NCBI GenBank assembly: GCA_021791235.1
Contig: JAJYXA010000376.1
Span: 1 to 10,326 of the forward strand
DNA from: Pseudomonadota bacterium
Lineage (GTDB): Bacteria > Pseudomonadota > Gammaproteobacteria > Burkholderiales > Thiobacillaceae
Direction: 5' to 3'
Length of the DNA: 10,326 bases
Shown here: piece after piece, positions 1 through 7,624 of the stretch
How positions within the stretch are numbered: position 1 is the first letter of the stretch
Layout of the letters: the number at the start of each line of letters is the position of its first letter
Program-made: the position numbers and the translations under genes
Notes under the pieces: model-generated
What the model was told of the DNA's origin: nothing
Databases searched by the model: none
What the model saw: the letters and a program-made list of their open reading frames with translations, nothing else

Positions 1-1707
1 GGCCGCATCTTCCTCGTCACCATCGCGGCCTTGATCGCCTTGCTGTTCGTCACCGCCCGCACCTGGCGCGGCACGCTGCTGCCCCTGCTCGCGGGCACGG
101 TGAGCGCAGTGTGGGCGCTGGGCGCGGCGCGGCTCGCCGGGTTGCACCTCGACCCGCTGGTGATCGTCGTCGCGTTCCTGATCACGGCGCGGGCCATCTC
201 GCACTCGGTGCAGTTGGTCATTCATTTCGACGACGAGTTGGCCGAGGGGGCGGCGAGCTCGGCGGCAGCCGCTAAGGCGGCGATGTCCGCCCTGTTCAAA
301 CCCGGCATGCTGGGGGTCATTGCCGATGCCGGCTGCATGATCGTCGTCGTGCTGACCCCGATCCCGCTGTTGCAGAAAGTGGCGATCATCGGCACGGTAT
401 GGGTAAGCACCATCGCGGTGAGCGCCTGCGTGCTGACGCCTGTTCTCCTATCGTGGATACGCAACCCGCGGCGCTACGCCCACCCGGTCGATGTCCAGCC
501 GTGGCTGCGTTGGCTGCTGAAGCGCTGCATTGACGTCGCCACCACGCGGGCACGCTACGTCGCCGTTGCGCTCACGGCCGCGATTTTCGTCGCTTCGGGG
601 CTTTACGCCTTCAAGCTCAAGGTGGGCGACGCCAACCCGGGTTCGCCCATCCTGTGGGGCGACTCTCGCTATAACCTCGACGCGGCGGAGATCAACAAGC
701 GCTTCCCCGGCGCGGACCGCATGTTCGTCGTCATGTCGGGCGAGCGTACCGATGCGATCAAGGAGCCCAAGGCGCTGGCGACCATGGCGGCATTCCAAGC
801 CTACATGGAAAGCCAGCCCGAAGTCGGCGCGACCTTGTCGATTGCCGATCTGGTGCCGGTGATGAAGCGCATCCTGCACGAAGGCAATCCGCGCTATGAG
901 GAATTCGGGGCCAACGCCAACGAAAACGGCGAGCTGCTATACCTGTTTACTTCCGGCACCGAACCCGGCGACATGGACCGCTTCGTCGAGCCGCAATACA
1001 AGGACGCATCGGTGACGTTGTTCTTCCGCGATCACACCGGCGCCACGATCCGCACCGCGGTGTCGCGCATCGAGGAGTTCGCGCGCGCAAACGCCGCCGC
1101 GCCGGTGAAGATCCAATTGGCCGGCGGCCTGATCGGCGTGCTGGCGGCGGTCAACGAGATCATCCTTTCCAAACAGATCGAGAGCATCGCGCTGGCGCTA
1201 CTGGTGCTGGTCATCTGCTGCGCGGTGGTGTACCGCTCGTTGTCGGCCGGCATGTTCTTCATGCTGCCGGTGATACTTTCGAACACGCTGACCTTCGCCT
1301 TCATGGCGTGGAAGGGCATCGGCATGAACATCAACACCTTGCCGATCGCAGCGCTCGGCATCGGCCTTGGCGTGGACTATGCGTTCTACGTGGTCGACGA
1401 GATCCGCGAGGAACTGCGTGCGGGCCGTTCGCTCAACGGGGCGATCGAGCACTCGCTGCTCAGCGCTGGCAGGGGCGTGATGGTCACGGCGGCGACGCTC
1501 ATCACCAGCGTGGTCATCTGGTACTTCTCCTCGATTCGCTTCCAGGCTGAGATGGGGATGCTGATGGCCTTGTGGCTGTTTATTTCGGCGGCAAGCTCGC
1601 TGCTGTTGATGCCGGCGCTTGTCGTCATGTTGAAGCCGGCGTTCATTTTCAACCGGGAGGGGCGGAAACGCGAGCAGACGAGCGTTGCCGCCGCGCCCGC
1701 TGCTTGA
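1..1707 (+). CDS. RND/MMPL-family inner-membrane transporter, C-terminal part (5' end outside window)
   Basis: The frame is open from base 1 and no convincing start is seen, so the gene begins upstream; 568 codons are present. Members of this hydrophobe-exporter RND family are usually near 780-800 residues, so roughly the first 220 are missing. The fragment opens in a membrane bundle (hydrophobic segments at about residues 1-18, 24-45, 50-68 and 100-155). A hydrophilic periplasmic domain follows (about 205-385), then a second membrane bundle (about 390-545). The second bundle carries GIGLGVDYAFYVVDEIREE from residue 453, with the Asp at 459 typical of the proton-relay helix of MMPL/SSD proteins. 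The cytoplasmic tail is short and basic, then Ala-rich. The next two genes encode DUF1302 and DUF1329 proteins, the usual partners of this RND type. I infer proton-driven movement of a lipid-like or hydrophobic molecule across the envelope. The substrate cannot be read from the sequence. Confidence 0.9.
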   Translation, partial: GRIFLVTIAALIALLFVTARTWRGTLLPLLAGTVSAVWALGAARLAGLHLDPLVIVVAFLITARAISHSVQLVIHFDDELAEGAASSAAAAKAAMSALFKPGMLGVIADAGCMIVVVLTPIPLLQKVAIIGTVWVSTIAVSACVLTPVLLSWIRNPRRYAHPVDVQPWLRWLLKRCIDVATTRARYVAVALTAAIFVASGLYAFKLKVGDANPGSPILWGDSRYNLDAAEINKRFPGADRMFVVMSGERTDAIKEPKALATMAAFQAYMESQPEVGATLSIADLVPVMKRILHEGNPRYEEFGANANENGELLYLFTSGTEPGDMDRFVEPQYKDASVTLFFRDHTGATIRTAVSRIEEFARANAAAPVKIQLAGGLIGVLAAVNEIILSKQIESIALALLVLVICCAVVYRSLSAGMFFMLPVILSNTLTFAFMAWKGIGMNINTLPIAALGIGLGVDYAFYVVDEIREELRAGRSLNGAIEHSLLSAGRGVMVTAATLITSVVIWYFSSIRFQAEMGMLMALWLFISAASSLLLMPALVVMLKPAFIFNREGRKREQTSVAAAPAA

Positions 1708-1761
1708 CGTGTAGCAAAGGGGTGCATCTTTTTGACAGGCAACGATCAGGAGGAGAGAGTC

Positions 1762-3315
1762 ATGAGAGGAAGAAAAGATTCCGTTTGTCCCGCCAGGATG
1801 CGGAAGACCGCGGCGGCGATGCTGCTGGCGGCGATCGCGGGTTCGGTGGCCGCCGCCGAAAGCGATGGATCGGAGCCGGCGCTCAAGCTGGGCGGTTATG
1901 TGCGCGGCTGGACGTCGTTCAATCTGGGGAACCCGCCCGAAACCACGCAGAACGACCGGCACGATTTGTCCATGCTGCGCGGCTCCCTGTTGCTTGATGC
2001 CGACGCCAAGCTCGGCTCCGTGGCGAAGCTGAAGGCGATTGCGCGCCTCGACCGCGAGGTCGAGACGAGTTACCTCAAGCGCCTCGACAATTTGCCCGGG
2101 CAATCCGGCAACCTGATGGACCAGTACAACAACGCCGACATGCGCGAGCTTTACGTCGACTTCCCCGCCGGGGAGCGCATCAACTTCCGGCTGGGCAAGC
2201 AGCAGGTAGTATGGGGGGAAACGGACTTTTTCCGCGCCTTGGACGTCGTGCACGGCTACGACTACCGCTGGCGCTCCTTCCTCGAGGTGGAGAACGAGGA
2301 CCTGCGCAAACCGCTGATCTTGGCCAACATGCGCATCCAGGTTCCCGAGGCCAAGGGCTCGCTGCAGGTGATTGTCCGGCCGGGTTGGGATCGCGGCAAG
2401 GATATCGGCAACACCTACGACCTTACGGGCGGGCGCTGGGCGAATCAACCGAACAAGGGCGTCAACTTCTTCGGGCCGAGCCCCGTGCCCGGGACGAATC
2501 TCACCAACTACGACTACCATCACCCGGCAGGTAATATCGACGACGTCACGGGTGGCCTGCGCTGGGGGGGGGAGGCGGCGGGGATCAACTATTCCGTCGT
2601 GGCGATGAAGACCTTCAACAACGATCCGGTGGTCAATCCCAGCGCGGCGATCGGCGGCACGCCGTACAAGGCCGCCCCCAAGGGGTTGTTGGGCGATTTC
2701 ATTTATCCCGAGATCGACGTCTACGGTGCGACCGTCAGCGGCTACTCGGGGGCGCTCGACGCCGTGTTCAGCACCGAGGTCGTCTACAACCGGGATGTGC
2801 CCTTCAATTATGGCAGCAACTTCGGCGGCGGCTTTCTGCCGGGTTTCGCCGGCGTGAAGCTCAAGAACACGCTGGTGACGATGTTCCGCATGGACAAGCA
2901 AATCAACCTGAGCAAGCTGATCGGCACCAGCCGTCCGTCGTTCTTCTCGGTGCAGTTGTTCAATACGCGCGTGCTCGGCTACGACCGGAACGACGATATC
3001 GTCTACCTGGCCGGCTTCGGGCTGCCGCGCAAGCAGGATAGCGCCATCCTGACTGCGATTCTTGCGATGAACTACAACAACGACCGCGTCAACCCGACGC
3101 TTGCGGCCGGCTGGGATGCCACCTACGGCGGCGGCTTCGTCGTCCCGAGTGTCGAGTTCGTCATGGGCGATAAATGGCGCCTTAAGGCAGAGGCCGATCT
3201 GTTCTATAGCCGCGGCAGCAACAAGCAACCCGGGCAAGTCGAAACCAACGCCGGCCTGATGGGCTATTTCGCCAACAACAACCAACTGGTTTTCCGGTTG
3301 ACCCGCCAGTTCTGA
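1762..3315 (+). CDS. DUF1302 family outer-membrane protein
   Basis: The protein has 517 residues. I chose the ATG at 1762 because AGGAGG lies at 1748-1753, 8 bases upstream. The frame is also open from a TTG at 1732, but that has no ribosome binding site. The N-terminus is a signal peptide: a basic region, a hydrophobic core around residues 16-29, and probable cleavage after SVAAA at residue 32. An internal Met at residue 13 could give a shorter signal, but without such a good Shine-Dalgarno. The mature part has many alternating polar/aromatic strands, and the chain ends in FRLTRQF, a terminal Phe as expected of an outer-membrane beta-barrel. Phrases such as LGKQQVVWGETDFFRALDVV and the KDIGNTYDLTGG region match DUF1302 proteins as I remember them. 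The family's biochemical role is not firmly established. A channel or receptor working with the RND and DUF1329 partners is inferred. A run of nine G at 2564-2572 lies inside the gene but does not break the frame. Confidence 0.9.
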   Translation: MRGRKDSVCPARMRKTAAAMLLAAIAGSVAAAESDGSEPALKLGGYVRGWTSFNLGNPPETTQNDRHDLSMLRGSLLLDADAKLGSVAKLKAIARLDREVETSYLKRLDNLPGQSGNLMDQYNNADMRELYVDFPAGERINFRLGKQQVVWGETDFFRALDVVHGYDYRWRSFLEVENEDLRKPLILANMRIQVPEAKGSLQVIVRPGWDRGKDIGNTYDLTGGRWANQPNKGVNFFGPSPVPGTNLTNYDYHHPAGNIDDVTGGLRWGGEAAGINYSVVAMKTFNNDPVVNPSAAIGGTPYKAAPKGLLGDFIYPEIDVYGATVSGYSGALDAVFSTEVVYNRDVPFNYGSNFGGGFLPGFAGVKLKNTLVTMFRMDKQINLSKLIGTSRPSFFSVQLFNTRVLGYDRNDDIVYLAGFGLPRKQDSAILTAILAMNYNNDRVNPTLAAGWDATYGGGFVVPSVEFVMGDKWRLKAEADLFYSRGSNKQPGQVETNAGLMGYFANNNQLVFRLTRQF

Positions 3316-3355
3316 CGCACGAAAAACCAATGAATCGCACTCACAAGGAGGCAAG

Positions 3356-4636
3356 ATGAATCCGAAATTGTTTCGTAGTTTCGCGGCCGTGGTGCTGGCC
3401 GCATTCGGCGCCGTGGCTGCGGCCGCCGAGCTCGCGCCCGGGACGGTGGTCGACAAGGGCAACCTCGACAAGGTCAAGAGCGACACCTTCGAGGGCAAGA
3501 CCATCGCCAGCATGCTGCCGGAGAAGATGGAGATCCTGATCCGCAATTACGGCCTGAAAATGACGCTGCGGCACTCCGAGCCGGTGCCGAAGGATCCGCG
3601 CTGGATCGAGGCGACCAAGAAATATGCGGGCGAGGTGAAGTTCGATCCCAAGACGCGGCGGATCTCGGGCTACAAGGCAGGACTGGCGTTTCCGAACGTC
3701 GACATGAACGACCCGAACGCGGCAGTGAAGCTCATGTGGAATGCCGACCGTGCCGGCGGCTATCCGCGCGGCGATCTGCAGGACTATCCGCAGTTCGCAT
3801 TCCTGTTCATCGATGGTGACAAAGGCATCGAACGCGTGCAGCACTGGGCGCTGATCCGCAACTTCATGACCGGACGCATCGACGGCCAACCGGTGCTGGG
3901 CGACGGTTCGGTCCAGTACACCCAGTTGTTGTTCGCGCACTACCCGTACGACATCCGCGGCCTCGGCACCTTCACGGTGCGCTACAACGACGGGCGCCCG
4001 GACGAGATCTCGGCCTACATCAAGTCGGTGCGGCGCACGCGCCGGTTGTCGGGCGGCGCCTGGGCGGACCCGATCGGCGGCACGGATCAGCTGGCTGACG
4101 AGATTGAGGTCATGAGCGCGTACCCGCTGTGGTACCCGCAGTACAAACTGCTGGGCAAGCGCTGGATGCTGGCAGTCGCGCACAGCAAGGCGCCGCCATG
4201 GAACGAGAACGAGAAAGATCAGCAGAAGGCGTTCCCAGACGTCGACCTGAGCGGACCGCCGTACTGGAACCCGAAGGATGAGTGGGAACCGCGCGAGGTG
4301 TACGTGATCGAGGCGACGATGCCGCAGGAACACCCGTACAGCCGCAAGGTGATGTATCTGGACGCCGACACTTGGGTGTTTTACTTCGCCGAGGCGTACG
4401 ACAAGAAGGGCGATTTCTGGAAGGCGTTGATATTCAACATGCGACCGCTGAAGACGCAGGACGGCGGCTGGTCGATCATTTCGAACCAGGGGCACACGAT
4501 CGACCTGAAACGGCGCCACGCGACCATCTTTGTACAGGGCAAGCTGTCGCGATTCAATACGCCGGGCGTCGGCGCAAAGGATGTTTCGCTCGGCGTGCTG
4601 GAGGCGGCAGGCCAAGGTACGTTCGTCGCGAAATAG
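3356..4636 (+). CDS. DUF1329 family periplasmic protein
   Basis: The protein has 426 residues. The ATG at 3356 is preceded by AAGGAGG at 3345-3351, 4 bases away, and starts 40 bases after the DUF1302 stop. The N-terminus is a signal peptide with probable cleavage after the AAAA at residues 21-24. No lipobox cysteine is seen, so the protein is probably soluble and periplasmic or peripherally bound. Length and several segments fit DUF1329: the early [17 protein letters not shown], the central [14 protein letters not shown], the acidic/aromatic [12 protein letters not shown], and the late [12 protein letters not shown]1329 proteins are often annotated as related to outer-membrane lipoprotein-sorting factors (LolA/LolB-like fold). 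A role in shuttling a hydrophobic ligand between the RND pump and the DUF1302 barrel is inference. Position and spacing suggest co-transcription with the two upstream genes. Confidence 0.92.
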   Translation: MNPKLFRSFAAVVLAAFGAVAAAAELAPGTVVDKGNLDKVKSDTFEGKTIASMLPEKMEILIRNYGLKMTLRHSEPVPKDPRWIEATKKYAGEVKFDPKTRRISGYKAGLAFPNVDMNDPNAAVKLMWNADRAGGYPRGDLQDYPQFAFLFIDGDKGIERVQHWALIRNFMTGRIDGQPVLGDGSVQYTQLLFAHYPYDIRGLGTFTVRYNDGRPDEISAYIKSVRRTRRLSGGAWADPIGGTDQLADEIEVMSAYPLWYPQYKLLGKRWMLAVAHSKAPPWNENEKDQQKAFPDVDLSGPPYWNPKDEWEPREVYVIEATMPQEHPYSRKVMYLDADTWVFYFAEAYDKKGDFWKALIFNMRPLKTQDGGWSIISNQGHTIDLKRRHATIFVQGKLSRFNTPGVGAKDVSLGVLEAAGQGTFVAK

Positions 4637-4648
4637 CGTCTCGCGACG
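4624..4648 (+). terminator. Stem-loop across the DUF1329 stop codon, possible terminator or 3'-end structure
   Basis: CGTCGCGA (4624-4631) pairs perfectly with TCGCGACG (4641-4648), leaving a 9-base loop that contains the TAG stop at 4634-4636. The 8-bp GC-rich stem at the end of one gene set and before the longest spacer between intact genes in regions 1-2 suggests a transcript-end or mRNA-stabilising structure. There is no U-tract after it, so an ordinary intrinsic terminator is not demonstrated. Confidence 0.3.
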
Positions 4649-4754
4649 GTGCCGATCTTCGCGCTGCCGGGCCGTTGCGGTCCGCCAGCGCGATAGGTCG
4701 CTGATGCAACTTTGCCGATCTCGAAAAGCTCGCCCACTACGAGGCACTGAGGAA

Positions 4755-6167
4755 ATGACGCAAGCACCGACGCTCTACGAGAAACTTTGGGATGAGCATT
4801 TCATCCGCGAGGCTGGCGACGGCCTGGGCCTGCTTTATGTCGACCGCCATTTGCTGCACGAGGTGAGCACGCCGCAGGCGTTCGAGGGCTTGAAGCTCGC
4901 CGGGCGCAAAGTGTGGCGCATCGCCGCCAACCTGGCGGTGGCCGATCACAATGTGCCGACTTCGCACCGTGACCGGGAAATGACCGATCCGCTGTCCCGG
5001 CTGCAGTTACAGACGCTGGACGCCAACTGCGCCGAGTTCGGCATCACCGAGTTCGGCCTGCACGATCCGCGCCAGGGCATCGTCCATGTGGTCGGGCCCG
5101 AGCAGGGGTTCACTTTGCCGGGTATGACGGTGGTGTGCGGCGATTCGCATACCGCGACGCACGGTGCGCTTGGCGCGCTTGCCTTCGGCATCGGCACCTC
5201 CGAGGTCGAGCATGTACTCGCCACTCAGACGCTGGTGGTGCAAAAAGCGCGGAAGATGCTGGTGCGTTTCGAGGGTGCGTTGGCGGAGGGAGTCGGCGCG
5301 AAGGATATGGCCTTGGCGCTCATCGGATTGATCGGGACCGCCGGGGGGACGGGGCACGTCATAGAGTTCGCCGGCCCGGCGGTGCGCGCCCTCAGCATGG
5401 AAGGGCGAATGACGCTGTGCAACATGGCGATCGAGGCGGGCGCGCGCGCCGGCATGGTGGCGGTGGATGACACGACGATCGACTATTGCGCTGGCCGCCC
5501 TTTCGCGCCGACAGGCCGGTCTCTCGACGAAGCTATCGCCTATTGGCGCAGCTTGACCAGCAACCCGGGGGCAGAGTTTGACCGGGTGGTCGAGATAACT
5601 GCGGGAAGGATCGCTCCCCAGGTTACGTGGGGAACGTCGCCGGAGATGGTGACGGCGATTGACGGAGCGGTGCCCGATCCGGGCGACGAGCCCGATTCGG
5701 TCAGGCGCGCGGGGATTCTGCGCGCCCTTGAATACATGGGCCTCGAACCCGGGGTGCGGATCGTCGATATCCCGCTCGATAAGGTCTTCATCGGCTCGTG
5801 TACGAACTCGCGCATCGAGGACTTGCGCATGGCGGCGGCGGTCGTGCGTGGCCGGCGTATTGCCTCTGGGATTCGGCAGGCACTGGTGGTGCCGGGATCC
5901 GGCCTGGTCAAAGCGCAGGCCGAGGCCGAGGGATTGCAGCGTGTTTTCATCGAAGCCGGCTTCGAATGGCACGATCCCGGCTGCTCCATGTGCGTGGGCA
6001 TGAACGAGGACAGGCTCAACCCCGGCGAGCGCTGCGCATCCACCTCGAACCGCAATTTCGAAGGCCGCCAGGGTGCCGGCGGCCGCACGCATCTCGTCAG
6101 CCCGGCGATGGCCGCTGCCGCCGCGATCGCCGGGCATTTCGTCGACGTCCGGCAATTTCCGGGCTGA
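4755..6167 (+). CDS. leuC: LeuC-type dehydratase large subunit (3-isopropylmalate dehydratase or maleate/alkylmaleate hydratase)
   Basis: The protein has 470 residues, against 466 for E. coli LeuC as I remember it. The frame is open further upstream, but homology starts at the ATG at 4755 ([11 protein letters not shown]), with TGAGG just before it. Family hallmarks are plain: [23 protein letters not shown] (residues 114-137), the [4Fe-4S] ligands Cys349 ([11 protein letters not shown]), Cys410 and Cys413 (GCSMC), and the substrate-loop segment [14 protein letters not shown] (427-440). The enzyme should be a cytoplasmic iron-sulfur hydro-lyase pairing with the next gene, which starts 12 bases downstream. 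Sequence alone favours isopropylmalate isomerase. The setting does not: there is no leuA or leuB, and a maleamate-amidase-like gene and an imidase-like gene follow. HbzIJ of Pseudomonas alcaligenes (maleate hydratase) and DmdAB (2,3-dimethylmalate dehydratase) show that relatives act on maleate-type acids. The symbol denotes family, not proven function. Confidence 0.9.
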   Translation: MTQAPTLYEKLWDEHFIREAGDGLGLLYVDRHLLHEVSTPQAFEGLKLAGRKVWRIAANLAVADHNVPTSHRDREMTDPLSRLQLQTLDANCAEFGITEFGLHDPRQGIVHVVGPEQGFTLPGMTVVCGDSHTATHGALGALAFGIGTSEVEHVLATQTLVVQKARKMLVRFEGALAEGVGAKDMALALIGLIGTAGGTGHVIEFAGPAVRALSMEGRMTLCNMAIEAGARAGMVAVDDTTIDYCAGRPFAPTGRSLDEAIAYWRSLTSNPGAEFDRVVEITAGRIAPQVTWGTSPEMVTAIDGAVPDPGDEPDSVRRAGILRALEYMGLEPGVRIVDIPLDKVFIGSCTNSRIEDLRMAAAVVRGRRIASGIRQALVVPGSGLVKAQAEAEGLQRVFIEAGFEWHDPGCSMCVGMNEDRLNPGERCASTSNRNFEGRQGAGGRTHLVSPAMAAAAAIAGHFVDVRQFPG

Positions 6168-6179
6168 AGAGGCAACAAA

Positions 6180-6878
6180 GTGGACAAATTCACTCTGCAC
6201 GAGGGGGGCGTCGTACCCCTTGATCGCGCCAATGTCGATACCGACGCAATCCTGCCGAAGCAATTCCTGAAGTCGGTCAAGCGTTCCGGTTTCGGACCGC
6301 ATCTGTTCGACGACTGGCGCTACCTCGACCCTTACCGCGAGGAACAAGACAACGCGCGGCGGCGGCCGAACCCCGGCTTCGTCTTGAACCGACCCGAGTA
6401 TGCGGGCGCGACGATCCTGCTTGCGCGCGAGAACTTCGGCTGCGGCTCCAGCCGCGAGCATGCGCCGTGGGCGTTGAAGGACTTCGGCATTCGCGCGCTG
6501 ATCGCGCCGAGTTTTGCCGATATCTTCTTCTCGAACTGTTTCAAGAACGGCCTGCTGCCGGTGCGTCTGTCTGCCGCTCAGGTCGACACGCTGTTCGCGC
6601 AGGTTGCGGCCCGTCCCGGGTATCGGCTGTGCATCGACCTGATGCAGCAGCGGGTGACTACGCCGAGCGGTGAATGCTTTGCGTTCGAGATCGATGCTTT
6701 CCGCAGGGACTGTCTGCTCAACGGACTGGATGAGATCGGGCTCACCCTGCAACACCGCGAGCAGATTGCGGCATTCGAGAAACGACGACTGGCCGAGCGG
6801 TCCTGGTTGAACATCGGCGCGGCCGTAGCGCGGTGTCGCCTCGCTGGGGACCGCTGCGGTGGCGTTGAAGAGGCGTGA
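6180..6878 (+). CDS. leuD: LeuD-type dehydratase small subunit, partner of the preceding gene
   Basis: The protein has 232 residues. The start is GTG at 6180, with AAGAGG at 6167-6172 seven bases upstream, and it gives the expected N-terminus ([19 protein letters not shown]). The swivel-domain core is intact, including [18 protein letters not shown] (residues 82-99), the substrate-contact loop of aconitase-family small subunits, and [20 protein letters not shown] (171-190). E. coli LeuD is 201 residues and ends near the position equivalent to residue 211 here. About 21 residues (IGAAVARCR...GVEEA) are extra and resemble read-through of an ancestral stop; there is also a small basic insert at about residues 52-63 ([12 protein letters not shown]). 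The 12-base spacing to the large-subunit gene implies a co-expressed heterodimer. Whether it uses isopropylmalate or a maleate-type substrate is unresolved. Confidence 0.88.
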   Translation: MDKFTLHEGGVVPLDRANVDTDAILPKQFLKSVKRSGFGPHLFDDWRYLDPYREEQDNARRRPNPGFVLNRPEYAGATILLARENFGCGSSREHAPWALKDFGIRALIAPSFADIFFSNCFKNGLLPVRLSAAQVDTLFAQVAARPGYRLCIDLMQQRVTTPSGECFAFEIDAFRRDCLLNGLDEIGLTLQHREQIAAFEKRRLAERSWLNIGAAVARCRLAGDRCGGVEEA

Positions 6879-6892
6879 TCGGATGCAGACGC

Positions 6893-6913
6893 GGCGCGCA
6901 ATCGGCGCGCGCC
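6893..6913 (+). other. GC-rich inverted repeat in the leuD-amidohydrolase spacer
   Basis: GGCGCGC (6893-6899) and GCGCGCC (6907-6913) can form a 7-bp stem with a 7-base loop in the 75-base gap between two genes. There is no T-run after it. It could modulate the mRNA level of the distal genes, or be chance in GC-rich DNA. Confidence 0.25.
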
Positions 6914-6953
6914 TTGCACGACGAGGAGTTATTGGGCGAACGAAGAGGGCGAT

Positions 6954-7598
6954 ATGGCACAGGACAAACAGAGCAATTACGCAGGCGTTTGGGACAACAG
7001 AATCGGCTTCGGCGACACGCCGGCGCTGATTGTCATCGATTTCATGAAGGGCTACACCACCGAGGGCTCGCCGCTGTTCGCGCCCGGCGTTCCCCCCGCC
7101 GTGCGCGAAAGCGTCGAACTGCTGGGCGCAGCACGCGCGGCGAAGATTCCCGTGTTTCACACGATCGTACGCTACAACCCCGTCACCTTTGCCGACGGCG
7201 GGGTGTGGATCCGCAAGGCCCCGGTGCTCAAGTGCCTGGTCGAGGGCAACCCGTACGCGCAGACCTGCGACGAGGTGCGGCCGAGGCCGGAGGAAACCAT
7301 CATCACCAAGCAATATGCCAGCGTGTTCTACGGCACCAGTCTGGCGGCAATGCTGACCGCCAAGCGTGTCGACACCGCGATTCTGATCGGCTGCTCCACC
7401 AGCGGCTGCATCCGTGCCAGCTCGGTCGATGCGGTCCAGCATGGCTTTCGCACTATCGTCGTGCGTGACTGCGTCGGCGATCGCCATCCCGACGTGCATG
7501 AGGCCAATCTGTTCGACATCAACAGCAAGTACGGCGACGTCGTGACTAAGGCGGAGGTAATCGATTACCTGAAAAAGTCGCCCGCAATCTCGCGCTGA
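6954..7598 (+). CDS. Isochorismatase-fold amidohydrolase, maleamate amidohydrolase / N-carbamoylsarcosine amidase type
   Basis: The protein has 214 residues. ATG at 6954 is preceded by AGAGGG at 6944-6949. It opens with NYAGVWDNRIGFGDTPALIV, typical of the N-carbamoylsarcosine amidohydrolase branch of the cysteine-hydrolase superfamily. The probable catalytic triad is Asp29 (VIDF), Lys119 (ITKQYASVF) and Cys152 (GCSTSGC, second Cys). From memory, Bordetella maleamate amidohydrolase NicF has Asp29/Lys117/Cys150, so spacing and length fit closely. Expected chemistry is hydrolysis of a terminal amide or carbamoyl group, releasing ammonia in the cytoplasm. It sits between the LeuCD-type pair and an imidase-like gene, so a half-amidase producing maleate (or an alkylmaleate) is the best contextual reading. 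N-carbamoylsarcosine or another ureide product is the main alternative. No nicotinate-pathway genes such as nicX or nicD are visible. Confidence 0.85.
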   Translation: MAQDKQSNYAGVWDNRIGFGDTPALIVIDFMKGYTTEGSPLFAPGVPPAVRESVELLGAARAAKIPVFHTIVRYNPVTFADGGVWIRKAPVLKCLVEGNPYAQTCDEVRPRPEETIITKQYASVFYGTSLAAMLTAKRVDTAILIGCSTSGCIRASSVDAVQHGFRTIVVRDCVGDRHPDVHEANLFDINSKYGDVVTKAEVIDYLKKSPAISR

Positions 7599-7624
7599 CC
7601 CATGATTACGAAGGAGCATCCAAA

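Noticed and set aside
1711..1735. CAAAG ... CTTTTTG as a terminator after the RND gene
   Set aside because: The pairing is short and imperfect, the stem is AT-poorly stacked, and the next gene follows with a normal ribosome binding site in the same apparent operon.
1732..1737. TTGACA, a perfect -35-like hexamer before the DUF1302 gene
   Set aside because: At the expected spacing downstream there is only the ribosome binding site and start region, with no -10-like sequence.
4712..4740. TTGCCG followed 17 bases later by CACTAC as a promoter for the leuC-type gene
   Set aside because: The -10 candidate matches the consensus at only two positions; too weak to call.
1198..4747. Long - strand open frames of about 782 and 468 codons
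   Set aside because: They are antisense to the RND, DUF1302 and DUF1329 genes, with composition typical of GC-rich shadow frames and no family resemblance.
4530..4754. Upstream extension of the LeuC frame by 75 codons
   Set aside because: It overlaps the end of the DUF1329 gene, its translation is Arg/Ser-rich and unlike LeuC, and similarity to the family begins at the ATG at 4755.
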